The notes: generated by a model from the letters alone, not told the origin. 64,000 nucleotides of DNA from an uncultured Treponema sp. (GCA_900319625.1 ONPD01000005.1:124001-188000); one strand, 5' to 3'. Shown: positions 25,968 to 35,136, counted from the first letter of the stretch. Translations and numbers: made by a program.

Positions 25968-27182
25968 TTAAAACTTCCTTACCAGGAACAAATATTCCTT
26001 TACATGGATTTCACGGTCTTTGAGGTTGCGGCTACCGCGGAAGGTGTTGTACTTGGATTCGAGAACCTGGACTGAGCCTACCTGAGACAAAAGGGCGATC
26101 ATGTCGTCTTTGGGGATGAAGCCTTCGGAATTGAAGGAAACCAGGACGTAGCGGGCGCGAACGTTTTTTACAAGGTCTAAGAAGGCGTCGGCGACCTGGC
26201 GTTTTTTGTTGTAGGCTGAGCGGTTCCAGTTGCGGGGGATGCCGGAAACTCGGCTGATGGCTTCTTCGTCGGGGGCCTTGTAATTGGCAACCAGGTTGAG
26301 CATAAAGTAGTTTGAACCGTATGGATGCTGATTGTAAGGCGGATCGAAATAAGCAAGGTCGTAAATCGGATCGGAGGAGGCACTGGCATTTGTAGCTGCA
26401 CATTTTGCAAGCCCCTCCAACGGCGCATACAATTCTTCCGAAGTTACAAGCTCGTTGGCGTTGCAGTTGAAAACCTGACTCTGACATGAATAATTACTGA
26501 AAACCGGAAGTTTGAGCTCGATTTTGCCTAAAATGCGGCTGAGGGCGTCTTTGCCGTTTCCGCCGAACTGGCCGACTCCGGTTTTTGAGTTCTTGTAAAA
26601 GCCTTTGAAAATGCCGGCGGTGTTTGCGTGAATGCTGGCTTCGGAAAGCAGGGGCGCTATAAAAAAGTGACGAAGCTCTTCCGGCACAATTTCGTCTATG
26701 AGCTGACGGGCAAAGTCCAGGTAGGCGGCATTGTAAGTGGTGTAAAAACAGCGGTCTGATTTTTGTATGTTATTTTCGTCGTGCGGAGCGTAGAGGCGGC
26801 TTATAAATCCAGGCTCGGAGGATGCAGCTCCTGACGCCCGCCTGCCTTGCAACGTATCCAGTCGCTCTGCCACTGCCCTGACTAAGCTTTCGTGTAACCG
26901 GGAGATGCGGGCGGCAGGAAGGTCATCTTTGTTGGAAAGATAACAGCGGTTGATTAAAACCGAGTAGGCTTCCATATCGTTTGCGGCAATAAATGTCGAA
27001 AACTGTTTGAGATAACGGGAAACGATGCCGCTGCCGGAGAAGATGTCCAGGCAGGTAAGTTTTTCCCTGCCAAGCTCGCGGCGGACTATTTCCACGCCCT
27101 GACCGATAAAGGGCAGGAGGGCACGCTTGTTTCCTATGTAGGTGATGAGCTGCTCTGTGAGAAAGGCCGGATTTTCTGTCAT
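25968..27182 (-). CDS. orphan D12-class DNA adenine methyltransferase
   Basis: A 404-residue protein with the D12 (Dam-type) order: motif X LITYIGNKRALLPFI (about residues 12-26), SAM-binding DIFSGSGIVSRYL (46-58) and catalytic DPPYNQHPYG (280-289). It should methylate adenine N6 in a short DNA sequence that cannot be predicted here. Dam itself is about 280 residues, so this one has a larger target-recognition region between motifs. No restriction endonuclease is adjacent. It overlaps the end of aroA by 4 bases and was probably transcribed with it. Confidence 0.87.
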   Translation of the reverse strand: MTENPAFLTEQLITYIGNKRALLPFIGQGVEIVRRELGREKLTCLDIFSGSGIVSRYLKQFSTFIAANDMEAYSVLINRCYLSNKDDLPAARISRLHESLVRAVAERLDTLQGRRASGAASSEPGFISRLYAPHDENNIQKSDRCFYTTYNAAYLDFARQLIDEIVPEELRHFFIAPLLSEASIHANTAGIFKGFYKNSKTGVGQFGGNGKDALSRILGKIELKLPVFSNYSCQSQVFNCNANELVTSEELYAPLEGLAKCAATNASASSDPIYDLAYFDPPYNQHPYGSNYFMLNLVANYKAPDEEAISRVSGIPRNWNRSAYNKKRQVADAFLDLVKNVRARYVLVSFNSEGFIPKDDMIALLSQVGSVQVLESKYNTFRGSRNLKDREIHVKEYLFLVRKF

Positions 27183-28552
27183 ACTTCTTTGAAGCCTGCG
27201 CCAATGGAATTCATCACTTCAAAAAAGTGCGGGAAGGAGACGCTGCAGCTTTCGGCGTCGTTGATAATGACGCTTTCGCCGGCTGGAAGGCCAAGTCCCA
27301 GGCAGGCAAGGCTCATGGCAATGCGATGGTCCTTGTATGATTCAACCTCGCCACCATGGAGGCCGGCTCCACCTTCGTGTCCGTGGATAATCAGGCAGTC
27401 GTCGCCTTCTTCTATGTCGGCGCCAAGCTTACGCAGTTCTGTTTTCATGGCCCAGATGCGGTCGGTTTCCTTTTTGCGGCAGATTTCTACGTCTGTGATG
27501 ACTGTTGTGCCTTCGACAAAGCAGGCTGCCACCGCAAGCGCACAAATTGCGTCCGGGAAAGGAGAAATCGTAACGCGGAAGACGCCGTCCGGGAGATTTT
27601 TTGCGGAAAGGCCTTTGACTCCCTCGCGACCGCGCACAGTAAGAGTGCAGTCTTCCTTGTTCCAGTTGATGTCAGCTCCAACGCGCTGCAAAACTTCTAC
27701 GATTTTGTCGTCGCCCTGGCTGCCAGAACCGTCAATTCCTTCGATTACGATTTCGCTGCCGCTGATAAGAGCGGCTACCAGAGGAAATGCTACGGCTTCC
27801 CAGTCGGAAGGAACTGTTTTATCAAAAGCTTTGATTGCGACAGGCCCCGTAACTGTGATTTTTTTGAAGTCTTCGCTGATTGTACAGGGAACGCCCACGC
27901 TTTCAAGCCAGATTTTTGTCATTGTAAGATACGGCGTTTCTTTTGGGTCTGTAAGGTTTATATGAAGGGTTCCGTTGAGTCGGCTTGTTGCCATCATAAA
28001 ACCGCTGATGTACTGGGAAAGCTTTCCGTCAGTGGTCAAAGTCTTATTTACATCGATGGGGCCGCAGAACTTAAATGGAGGTGTTACGCCCCCTTCCGCA
28101 AGTGACGAGGCCTTACCCCCCAGTTGATTAAGGGCGTCAATCAGATGATTTACAGGGCGCTTGCAGATTGATTCGTCACCTGTGAAGGTACATTCGCCTG
28201 CAAAAGTAGACAAAACCGGACAGAGAAAATACATGAGGGAGCCGGAGTTTCCGACATCAATCAAGCTGTCTGGTAAGTGAAGATTTTTTCCCGCACCGCG
28301 AACGGTCCAGACCGCCGGGGAGGAGGCAGCGGTACCTGAGGTGGCACTCTGGCCTTCCGGCAGGCTCACCTCCGCTCCAATCTGCTTTACCGCCTGCACG
28401 GTGGAAAGGCAGTCGTTACTTGGAAGGGGATTTTTTATATGAGAAGTACCCTCGGCAAGGCTTGCCAGAATCAGGGCACGGATTGTATGACTTTTAGAAC
28501 CGGGAACGCTCACGCGGCCGGAAAGCTTACTTTTTTGTGAACTTATTTTCAT
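27179..28552 (-). CDS. aroA: 3-phosphoshikimate 1-carboxyvinyltransferase (EPSP synthase), divergent form
   Basis: A 457-residue EPSP synthase that joins PEP to shikimate-3-phosphate. Family features: VPGSKSHTIRALILASLAEG at residues 16-35, DGKLSQYISGFMMAT, the mid-protein DWEAVAFPLVAALISG and the C-terminal SYKDHRIAMSLACLGLGLPAG. It is unusual at the NSG motif, where DVGNSGSLMYFL has Tyr108 at the place usually held by a substrate-contacting Arg. A TATACT ends 7 bases before the ATG, so the message is nearly leaderless. The gene is divergent from the PurH-like gene. Confidence 0.88.
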   Translation of the reverse strand: MKISSQKSKLSGRVSVPGSKSHTIRALILASLAEGTSHIKNPLPSNDCLSTVQAVKQIGAEVSLPEGQSATSGTAASSPAVWTVRGAGKNLHLPDSLIDVGNSGSLMYFLCPVLSTFAGECTFTGDESICKRPVNHLIDALNQLGGKASSLAEGGVTPPFKFCGPIDVNKTLTTDGKLSQYISGFMMATSRLNGTLHINLTDPKETPYLTMTKIWLESVGVPCTISEDFKKITVTGPVAIKAFDKTVPSDWEAVAFPLVAALISGSEIVIEGIDGSGSQGDDKIVEVLQRVGADINWNKEDCTLTVRGREGVKGLSAKNLPDGVFRVTISPFPDAICALAVAACFVEGTTVITDVEICRKKETDRIWAMKTELRKLGADIEEGDDCLIIHGHEGGAGLHGGEVESYKDHRIAMSLACLGLGLPAGESVIINDAESCSVSFPHFFEVMNSIGAGFKEV

Positions 28553-28559
28553 AGGCGAA

Positions 28560-28602
28560 AGTATAACAAAAACGTGACGAATTTTCTATTATTTGGTACA
28601 AT
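28560..28602. promoter_or_regulatory. divergent overlapping leaderless promoters of aroA and the PurH-like gene
   Basis: For the plus strand, GTGACG (28574-28579), a 17-base spacer and TACAAT (28597-28602) put the first transcribed base on the A of the ATG at 28609. For the minus strand, TATACT (28560-28565) puts the start within one base of the aroA ATG at 28552. The whole intergenic region is only 56 bases, so the two -35 regions overlap. Confidence 0.65.
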
Positions 28603-28608
28603 TAAAGA

Positions 28609-30234
28609 ATGACAAAAAGAGCGCTGATACATGTTGACGACAGCGAAAATATTGTAGAATTCGCACAATTTTTAGCTTCAACAGGCTGGACAATTCTTTC
28701 GGCAAACAAAACAGAAGAATTGCTTAGAAAAAATCATATTCCGGTCACCAGAAATATGGCTCTTTCTTCGGATATGGCATACGCCCATGATATTTCACGA
28801 GTCATAACCGATGTAGTCAGCACAAAGATTCCGGATTACGAATATCACACATCCCTCCAGCAGGAAGAGCAGACAAACAATATTTTTATTGTCTGCATAA
28901 ACATCCAGCCTTTTTATTATATGGCTAATTCGAGTTTTGATTTGAAATCTGTAGATTACAGAATTTCTTCCATTCTCCGTTATGCCTTTTACAATTATGA
29001 AAACGTTCTGGTCATAACAGATCCTCAGGATTACAAGGAAGTCATTCTCCAGTTAAGAACAGAAAATATTTCCGATGACTTCAGAACCTATCTTGCCTCA
29101 AAAGCCCTGAACCTGATTTCTGCTTATGATGCCGGAATTGCAGGAACACTGGCAAAAAAAACACCTCTTTCAAAAAACTTTCCTCTTTTTGCCACCTACC
29201 CGCTTAAAATGCAGGCTCTTCTAAAACATGGAAGCAACGTTCAGCAGGCAGCCGGTTTTTACAGCCTTCCGGATGTAAACAGTCCCTCTGATTTTGCAAA
29301 CTGTTCTGCAAGCGACCTGGATTATCTGACCTTATGCGATATTACAATGTGCTGGGAGATTCTTAACACCACCTACTCGCTGTTAAAAACCCAGTTCACC
29401 GTAAAATCAACAAATGCTGATAATTACGACTTTACAACCCAGTTTACGCCATTAACAGGAAAAGTTTTTACCTTCGCAGTAAAGTTCAATAACCTCTTAA
29501 GTGCAGCTCTGGGAGCAAATATTCAGGAATCCTTTGCTAAAACATACTCATACGATATAAAACACATTCGTGACGCAGTTCTTGGAAGTACGGCCGTAAT
29601 TGACGGACGGGCCGCCGAAGAAATCATTAAAGGAAGCTTTATCGCCATTGTTGCACCGGATTTTACCAGCGAAGCGAAAAAAGTTTTTGCCCAGCGTCCA
29701 GGAATAAAACTGATTTATTCTACCAAGCAGTCTAAAACCATTTTCGAGGCATGTTTCGTTTACGGCGGATTTTTGATTCAGCAGCAGGATAAAACGATTT
29801 TTGACCACTGGTACATTAAAACAAGAAACCGCCCGTCACAAATCAAATCTGACCAGCTCGCCTTTGGTATGCTTTTCACCCTCAAAACCCGTTCCTACAG
29901 TGTAATTTTGATTAAGGATAATTCGATTGCGGGTATTGCACAGGGCTGCGTTTCAATGGCAAAAGCTTTGGGAGAAGTTCAGTATTCTGCCATCGAGCAC
30001 GCAATCACAACAGGAAGAAGCACAGATTTCAACTCGTCAGACAATCCTATTGCTGACGTCCTTGTATGTGATGAAAAAATTTACTTTGGTGAAGAAATTA
30101 AAAGGATAATAGATCTGGGAGTTTCAACAATTATTGAAACTGGTGGAACTCTTGAAGATAATGAGTTTATCAACTATTGTGAAGAAAGAAACGTTTCTTT
30201 AATATTCACAGGCATTACGCATATTTCAATATAA
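28609..30234 (+). CDS. PurH-like protein (AICAR transformylase/IMP cyclohydrolase fold) lacking catalytic signatures
   Basis: A 541-residue protein with PurH domain order and length. The N-terminal MGS-like part begins KRALIHVDDSENIVEFAQFL, and the C-terminus has DNPIADVLVCDEKI, IIETGGTLEDNEFI and FTGITHISI in their usual places. Key motifs are missing: the LRYGENPHQ substrate motif reads LKHGSNVQQ (residues 205-213), the catalytic Lys-His pair reads Lys266-Ser267, the GxVKTLHPxxHGG cyclohydrolase motif is absent, and SAFGG-type sequence is absent. It may be a PurH paralogue with a new or regulatory function, or a very divergent enzyme. It is predicted leaderless and ends 9 bases before mraY. 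Confidence 0.78.
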   Translation: MTKRALIHVDDSENIVEFAQFLASTGWTILSANKTEELLRKNHIPVTRNMALSSDMAYAHDISRVITDVVSTKIPDYEYHTSLQQEEQTNNIFIVCINIQPFYYMANSSFDLKSVDYRISSILRYAFYNYENVLVITDPQDYKEVILQLRTENISDDFRTYLASKALNLISAYDAGIAGTLAKKTPLSKNFPLFATYPLKMQALLKHGSNVQQAAGFYSLPDVNSPSDFANCSASDLDYLTLCDITMCWEILNTTYSLLKTQFTVKSTNADNYDFTTQFTPLTGKVFTFAVKFNNLLSAALGANIQESFAKTYSYDIKHIRDAVLGSTAVIDGRAAEEIIKGSFIAIVAPDFTSEAKKVFAQRPGIKLIYSTKQSKTIFEACFVYGGFLIQQQDKTIFDHWYIKTRNRPSQIKSDQLAFGMLFTLKTRSYSVILIKDNSIAGIAQGCVSMAKALGEVQYSAIEHAITTGRSTDFNSSDNPIADVLVCDEKIYFGEEIKRIIDLGVSTIIETGGTLEDNEFINYCEERNVSLIFTGITHISI

Positions 30235-30243
30235 GGACTTTTT

Positions 30244-31320
30244 ATGCTTTTTTATCTGGGCCAGTATTTAAAAGAATTTTTCGGACCGGCACGACTCTTT
30301 ACATCATTTACAGTTCTGATTGTTGTTGCCCTTTATCTTGGATTTTTTCTTGCCATAAACCTGATTCCGAAGTTTTATGACAAGCTTCCACATGACCGCG
30401 GACGTGAATTTACACTCAAAGATAATGCAGAAGCGGCTAAGGGAAAACCTACCGGAGCAGGAAGCGTATTCATCACAATCTTTGTGCTTTTGTGTTTTAT
30501 CCTTATTCCAATGTCTTTTGCACAGACTGCAGTTCTGGTTCTTACCTGGATTACAATGCTGACAGGTTTTCTTGATGACAGAAGTACAACATCCTGGGGC
30601 GAATACCTCAAGGGCTTCCTTGATTTAGTGATTGGAATTACAGTCTCCCTGATTCTATATAATCAACTTTCAAAGATTTCTCCGGACGGCCTTGTAAGAT
30701 TCTGGCTGCCTTTCTTTACAAGTCAGGTTGTAGTTAATAAAATCGTTTACGTTATTATCTGTACTGTGATGGTATGGGCTTCTATAAATACAACAAACTG
30801 TACAGACGGAGTTGATGGTCTTTCCGGAACTCTTGTTCTAATAGCCCTTCTTACACTTGGCTGTATTTTCTACTTTGTATTCGGTCACAAGGATATTGCA
30901 GAGTATCTTCTGGTTCCTCATTTTACAGCCGGTGCAAACTGGGCAGTTATGATTTTTGCCCTTGCCGGTGTTGTAATGGGATATTTGTGGCACAATGCCT
31001 TTCCAAGTCAGTGTCTTATGGGGGATGCAGGAAGCCGGGCCCTGGGATTTTTTATCGGTGTCTGCGTAATGGCAACAGGAAACCCTTTCATCATTCTGGC
31101 AACTTCATCAATCATCTTTATAAACGGAGGAATGGGCCTTCTCAAGGTTTTCCTTCTCCGCTTCTTTAAGATTAAGATTTTCTCGACTATCAGATTTCCG
31201 CTTCATGACCACATGAGAAAGAACCACGGCTGGTCACCAACCCAGGTTCTTCTCAAGTTCATGATGATGCAGATTTTAGTTTCTATTATTCTGCTGGGAC
31301 TCTTCTTTAAGGTACGCTAA
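30244..31320 (+). CDS. mraY: phospho-N-acetylmuramoyl-pentapeptide transferase (MraY family)
   Basis: A 358-residue polytopic membrane enzyme with about ten helices. Conserved cytoplasmic motifs are present: FLDDRS (aspartate pair), NTTNCTDGVDGLSG, NAFPSQCLMGDAGSRALG and the His-rich PLHDHMRKNHGWS. It transfers phospho-MurNAc-pentapeptide to undecaprenyl phosphate to make lipid I. WecA-type enzymes share part of this, but the late histidine-rich loop fits MraY. It lies outside a visible mur/fts cluster, next to the PurH-like gene, and ends 6 bases before the convergent M20 gene. Confidence 0.9.
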   Translation: MLFYLGQYLKEFFGPARLFTSFTVLIVVALYLGFFLAINLIPKFYDKLPHDRGREFTLKDNAEAAKGKPTGAGSVFITIFVLLCFILIPMSFAQTAVLVLTWITMLTGFLDDRSTTSWGEYLKGFLDLVIGITVSLILYNQLSKISPDGLVRFWLPFFTSQVVVNKIVYVIICTVMVWASINTTNCTDGVDGLSGTLVLIALLTLGCIFYFVFGHKDIAEYLLVPHFTAGANWAVMIFALAGVVMGYLWHNAFPSQCLMGDAGSRALGFFIGVCVMATGNPFIILATSSIIFINGGMGLLKVFLLRFFKIKIFSTIRFPLHDHMRKNHGWSPTQVLLKFMMMQILVSIILLGLFFKVR

Positions 31321-31326
31321 AGCCTC

Positions 31327-32538
31327 TTATCGGAAGAGCTCTACTAAAGTCATAGCATCAGCAAGAAGATTATCTACCTTACAGTATTCATTCGGCTGAT
31401 GCGCCTGATCATCAAGTGTACTCCATACTGCGGCATCAATTCCTTCACGACGTAATTCCGCCGCAACTGTACCACCGCCGATTCCAATACACTTTGCATC
31501 AATTCCGTGAACCTTCTTAAGGGCCTCGGCAAGCTTCTGAACTACAGGGGCGTCCTTAGGGCTGGCCGGAGATTCTGATTTCTGTGGAATTTCATATTCA
31601 ACTTTTACGCCGTATTTCTTTGCAATCTCATCACAAATCTCGTCAACCTTTTCTGTAACCTCTTTGAGGGTATAACATGGCAGGATTCGGCAGTCGAAGC
31701 AGGATACGTCCTCTCCAGGGATAATGTTGAGTCCGTCTACGTTCTTGAGGCGCATTGTCGGCTGGAAGGTTGAATATGGAGGTTCAAAGAGGAAGTCGCG
31801 TTTATCAAAAACCTTTTCAAGGCCATTGATTTTGAGGGCAAGTTCACTTGCGGCAAGGCAGGCATTAGCGCCGTTATCAGGGCGGGAACCATGAGTCTGC
31901 TTTCCGATTACATGAACTCTAAGCCACATAAGATTTTTTTCTGCAATTTCAATTGTTTCGCCTTTTGGGTCACCACCGTCAGGAATCAAAATCAAATCCT
32001 GCTTTCTGAAAAGCTTTGTGTTTTTCAAAAGCCAGACCATTCCCATATCGCTTCCGCACTCTTCATCAGCGGCAAAAAGAAGCTTAATTGTATGCTCCGG
32101 TGTGATTTTATTCTGAATGTAATAGAGGGCTGCCATAACGCCGGAAACAAGGCCCTGCTGATTATCCTCAACTCCGCGTCCGTACAAAACGCCGTCCTTT
32201 TCTACACACTCCCAGGGATTTGTATTCCAGAGCTTGAGGTCGCCGGTTGGAACAACGTCCAGGTGGGCAATTGACCATACGCTGTAGTCATCACTTTTTC
32301 CCTTAATTGTTGCAACAAGATTTGGGCGGACTCCCGAAGTTACGCGGCTGTCAGGTGCATCATACTGTTCAAGTTTTTCAAATCCGTGATTAGAAAGCCA
32401 TTCCTTAAGAACTGCACATTTTTTGCTTTCACCGTCGCCGCCGTTCTGTGGAGCCATAGCAATCGTCGAAGTTAAAAGTTTTTCAAGCTCAATTGCAAGC
32501 GCACGGTTTTCGTTCATAAATTTTTTAATGTCAGTCAT
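31327..32538 (-). CDS. M20 family metallopeptidase (ArgE/DapE/carnosinase-like)
   Basis: A 403-residue protein with the M20 metal ligands: first His in IAHLDVVPTGD, the bridging aspartate in GVEDNQQG, the Glu pair in AADEECGSD, and a downstream dimerisation insert. The relatives remove acyl or amino-acid groups (acetylornithine, succinyl-diaminopimelate, dipeptides). The gene could serve diaminopimelate or peptide recycling, but substrate cannot be read from the sequence. It overlaps the GH3 gene by 8 bases, a link to cell wall recycling worth noting. No signal peptide. Confidence 0.88.
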   Translation of the reverse strand: MTDIKKFMNENRALAIELEKLLTSTIAMAPQNGGDGESKKCAVLKEWLSNHGFEKLEQYDAPDSRVTSGVRPNLVATIKGKSDDYSVWSIAHLDVVPTGDLKLWNTNPWECVEKDGVLYGRGVEDNQQGLVSGVMAALYYIQNKITPEHTIKLLFAADEECGSDMGMVWLLKNTKLFRKQDLILIPDGGDPKGETIEIAEKNLMWLRVHVIGKQTHGSRPDNGANACLAASELALKINGLEKVFDKRDFLFEPPYSTFQPTMRLKNVDGLNIIPGEDVSCFDCRILPCYTLKEVTEKVDEICDEIAKKYGVKVEYEIPQKSESPASPKDAPVVQKLAEALKKVHGIDAKCIGIGGGTVAAELRREGIDAAVWSTLDDQAHQPNEYCKVDNLLADAMTLVELFR

Positions 32539-33679
32539 ACATAAATCCTTTGAATTTTAATATTCTCAAAACACTCTCATCCAGTCTTTTCTGTGTTATT
32601 CTACCATTTTTTACAGCTTTCAGCACGCCATCATAAGCCTTAAAAAATTCTGCCGGCATAAGGATGATGTCATTTCCGGCATTAAAGGCCATAACAGCTG
32701 CATCGCCAGGACTGTAATGCTTTTTGATTGCACCCATTCCAAGAGAATCAGTAAGTATCAAGCCTTTATATCCAAGTTCCCTGCGGAGCTTTCCGGTGAC
32801 AAGCTCCTTAGAAAGCGAAGCCGGAAGACCATCGCCGGTAACATTATTTACTGTAACGTGAGCAATCATAACGCTGTCTGCCTTTGCAAAATTTTCTGTA
32901 AAAGGAATAAGTTCGCAGGCTTTAAGCTGACTCCAGTCTTTATAAACCGCTACAAAATCATCGTGAGTATCATCCTTTGTGTCGCCGTGCCCCGGAAAAT
33001 GCTTTATGCAGCCCTTCACTCCGTTTTCATGAAGTCCGTCAAGGAAGGCTCCTGCCATATCCGAAACAAGACTGGGCTCGCTGCCAAAGGCCCGGTCCCC
33101 GATTACAATATTTTCAGGATTTGTATTTACGTCCATTACAGGAGCAAAGTCCCAGTTGATTCCATATTCAGAAAGATAAGAAGCAATATAGATTCCCGCG
33201 TCAAAGGCCTGATTTATATCTCCGCTGTCACCGATTTCTTCCATACTGGGAATATTTTTAAGTTCAAGCGCTTTTGTTTTCGCAAGTCTTGTTACACGAC
33301 CACCCTCTTCGTCTGTAGCAATAAGAAGGGGAATATTACTCAGGCTCTGGGCTGTAGAATTGAACTTTTTAAGCTGATTTTTATCCTTGATGTTTCCGCC
33401 AAAAAGGATGATTCCGCCTACCTGGTATTTTTTCTGATTTTTTGCAAGGACGCCTGCAAAAGTTTTGTGATATTTAAATCCCTTGCGTCCGAAAGCAGGA
33501 TCAAGCTGGTCAGGCTGAATTACAAAAAGCTGGCCAACCTTTTCTTCAAGGGACATCTGGGAAAGAATCTGAGAGGCAGACTTTCCTTCATATTTATTTA
33601 CAGGCTGAATATTTTTTGTTGTTGTACAGGCTGATAATAAAAAAAGAGTCGCCAGGGGCAAAATATAAGTTTTTTTCAT
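32531..33679 (-). CDS. glycoside hydrolase family 3 lipoprotein (beta-N-acetylhexosaminidase, NagZ-like)
   Basis: A 382-residue lipoprotein (signal LLSAC, Cys18) with a GH3 TIM barrel. NagZ-type motifs are EEKVGQLFVIQPDQ, ATDEEGGRVTRL, the KHFPGHGDTKDDTHDD loop with the catalytic His/Asp pair, and ILTDSLGMGAI with the nucleophile aspartate. It should remove GlcNAc from peptidoglycan or chitin fragments outside the inner membrane. Most NagZ are cytoplasmic, so an anchored form suggests periplasmic or surface use. The ATG follows TATAAT by 6 bases, with no ribosome binding site. Confidence 0.92.
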   Translation of the reverse strand: MKKTYILPLATLFLLSACTTTKNIQPVNKYEGKSASQILSQMSLEEKVGQLFVIQPDQLDPAFGRKGFKYHKTFAGVLAKNQKKYQVGGIILFGGNIKDKNQLKKFNSTAQSLSNIPLLIATDEEGGRVTRLAKTKALELKNIPSMEEIGDSGDINQAFDAGIYIASYLSEYGINWDFAPVMDVNTNPENIVIGDRAFGSEPSLVSDMAGAFLDGLHENGVKGCIKHFPGHGDTKDDTHDDFVAVYKDWSQLKACELIPFTENFAKADSVMIAHVTVNNVTGDGLPASLSKELVTGKLRRELGYKGLILTDSLGMGAIKKHYSPGDAAVMAFNAGNDIILMPAEFFKAYDGVLKAVKNGRITQKRLDESVLRILKFKGFMYD

Positions 33680-33685
33680 ACTTAT

Positions 33686-33691
33686 ATTATA
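33686..33691 (-). promoter_or_regulatory. -10 hexamer of the GH3/M20 unit, leaderless
   Basis: A perfect TATAAT on the minus strand ends 6 bases before the ATG at 33679, so the predicted first base is the A of the start codon. The -35 region would lie inside the galE stop region and is weak. Confidence 0.6.
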
Positions 33692-33712
33692 ACCGCTGAC
33701 GGCCCTTTTTAT

Positions 33713-34672
33713 CTAGCGATATACTTCCCAAGTTGTTTTAACCAGAGTATCTACATCAGAATACTTTGGTTCCCAGCCGAGGAGCTCTTTGGCAAGCTTT
33801 GATGTTGCGTAAAGACTTGCCGGGTCACCTGGGCGGCGAGGAGCGTCTTCTGCAGGAATAGGCTTTCCTGTGATGCGGCGGGCAGCATCAAGAAGCTCTT
33901 TTACAGTTGTTCCCTTTTCTGTTCCCAGATTCAGTTTAATGCTCTTGTCATTCTTTGCAATGTAATCCAAAGCCATTACGTGAGCGCGGGCAAGGTCTGT
34001 TACGTGAACATAGTCGCGGATACAGGTTCCATCACGGGTGTCGTAGTCGGTTCCGAAAACTTTAAGTTCACGCTGGCCAAGAGCTACTTCCATAATACGT
34101 GGAAGAAGGTTTTCAGGCTTCTGCTCAAGACCACGGATTTTTCCTTCAGGATCATAACCGGCAGCGTTGAAGTAGCGGAGGGCTGCAAAGCGCATTCCCT
34201 TAAGCTGATCGTACCAGCCCATAAAGCGTTCAATTTCAAGCTTTGTGAATCCGTAGTAGTTGATTGGATTCTGAGGATGATTTTCATCCATTGGAAGATA
34301 CTGTGGTTCACCGAATGTCGCGGCAGAAGAAGAGAAAATCATCTTTTTACAGTTGTGGGCAACAGCGGCATTCATGATGTTCAAAGTTCCTGTGATGTTG
34401 TTTACACTGTATTTTTCAGGAGCAATCATAGATTCACCGGCTGCCTTAAATGCGGCAAGGTGAACAAAAGCGTCAAATCCGCGGGCAAATGCCGCATCAA
34501 GATCTGACGGAATCAAAATGTTTCCATAAATAAAGTCATTCTCAGGGAAAAGGTTCACTCTCAAGCCTGAAGAAAGGTTATCAAATACAGTTACCTTGTG
34601 GCCTGCAGCCATCAATTCTTTTACAACATGGCTTCCGATATATCCGGCACCACCAATTACTAATACTTTCAT
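33713..34672 (-). CDS. galE: UDP-glucose 4-epimerase
   Basis: A 319-residue short-chain dehydrogenase-fold epimerase. The NAD-binding GGAGYIGSH is at residues 7-15, FSSSAATFGEP holds the catalytic Ser region, and NYYGFTKLEIER holds the YxxxK pair. The C-terminal GTEKGTTVKELL and APRRPGDPASLYA patterns are typical GalE. It interconverts UDP-glucose and UDP-galactose for surface glycans or galactose use. I chose the ATG at 34672 because AGGAGG lies 11 bases upstream; a TTG at 34681 would be only 2 bases from that site. Confidence 0.94.
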   Translation of the reverse strand: MKVLVIGGAGYIGSHVVKELMAAGHKVTVFDNLSSGLRVNLFPENDFIYGNILIPSDLDAAFARGFDAFVHLAAFKAAGESMIAPEKYSVNNITGTLNIMNAAVAHNCKKMIFSSSAATFGEPQYLPMDENHPQNPINYYGFTKLEIERFMGWYDQLKGMRFAALRYFNAAGYDPEGKIRGLEQKPENLLPRIMEVALGQRELKVFGTDYDTRDGTCIRDYVHVTDLARAHVMALDYIAKNDKSIKLNLGTEKGTTVKELLDAARRITGKPIPAEDAPRRPGDPASLYATSKLAKELLGWEPKYSDVDTLVKTTWEVYR

Positions 34673-34698
34673 ATGTATCAAATCCTCCTGTGTTAGGT

Positions 34699-35136
34699 TT
34701 ATTTTTCGTAAATCAAAACCGTAATATACGGCTCTTCTATTTTCTGATTCTGCGTATTCAGACGAACCCAGAATCCGTCAATTAAAACCCGCTCAGAATC
34801 AATGCTGATTTTATTTTCTGACTGATCAACGTTTATCCCACGACCGGTAATAATTTCGATGTTTTCTGCTGAATATCCCGAAAAAGCCTTTGCAACCTTA
34901 TCAATTTTTCCATCGATGGCCGGTTCAACCCAGTCCGGAAGAGCCATTCCAAAGCCCTTATACTTCCAGTCTTCAAAACGCTCATTGTTTTTTACGGCTT
35001 TTGCTTTAGGTGATGAAAGAGATGCAGCAGTTGATTCTGAAGCAGCAGAGCCTTTAGGAGCCGAAGCACAGCCAAGAGAAATTGAAAGAACTAAAAGCGG
35101 TAATACACAAACAAGCAGATTTTTATTTTTCATCAT
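34699..35136 (-). CDS. small lipoprotein of unknown function
   Basis: A 145-residue product with a lipoprotein signal (SISLGC, Cys23 from the first Met). After a Ser/Ala-rich stretch the mature part has RFEDWKYKGFGMALPDWVEPA and a basic C-terminus. I do not recognise a named domain. There are two adjacent possible ATG codons (35136 and 35133); a TATTAT at 35141-35146 lies 4 or 7 bases before them. It lies upstream of galE (gap 26 bases to its ATG) and could be in the same unit. Confidence 0.75.
   Translation of the reverse strand: MMKNKNLLVCVLPLLVLSISLGCASAPKGSAASESTAASLSSPKAKAVKNNERFEDWKYKGFGMALPDWVEPAIDGKIDKVAKAFSGYSAENIEIITGRGINVDQSENKISIDSERVLIDGFWVRLNTQNQKIEEPYITVLIYEK

Noticed and set aside
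25968..28552. Restriction-modification island
   Set aside because: Only a methyltransferase was found; its neighbours are aroA and an exported hydrolase on the other strand, and no endonuclease or specificity subunit is present.
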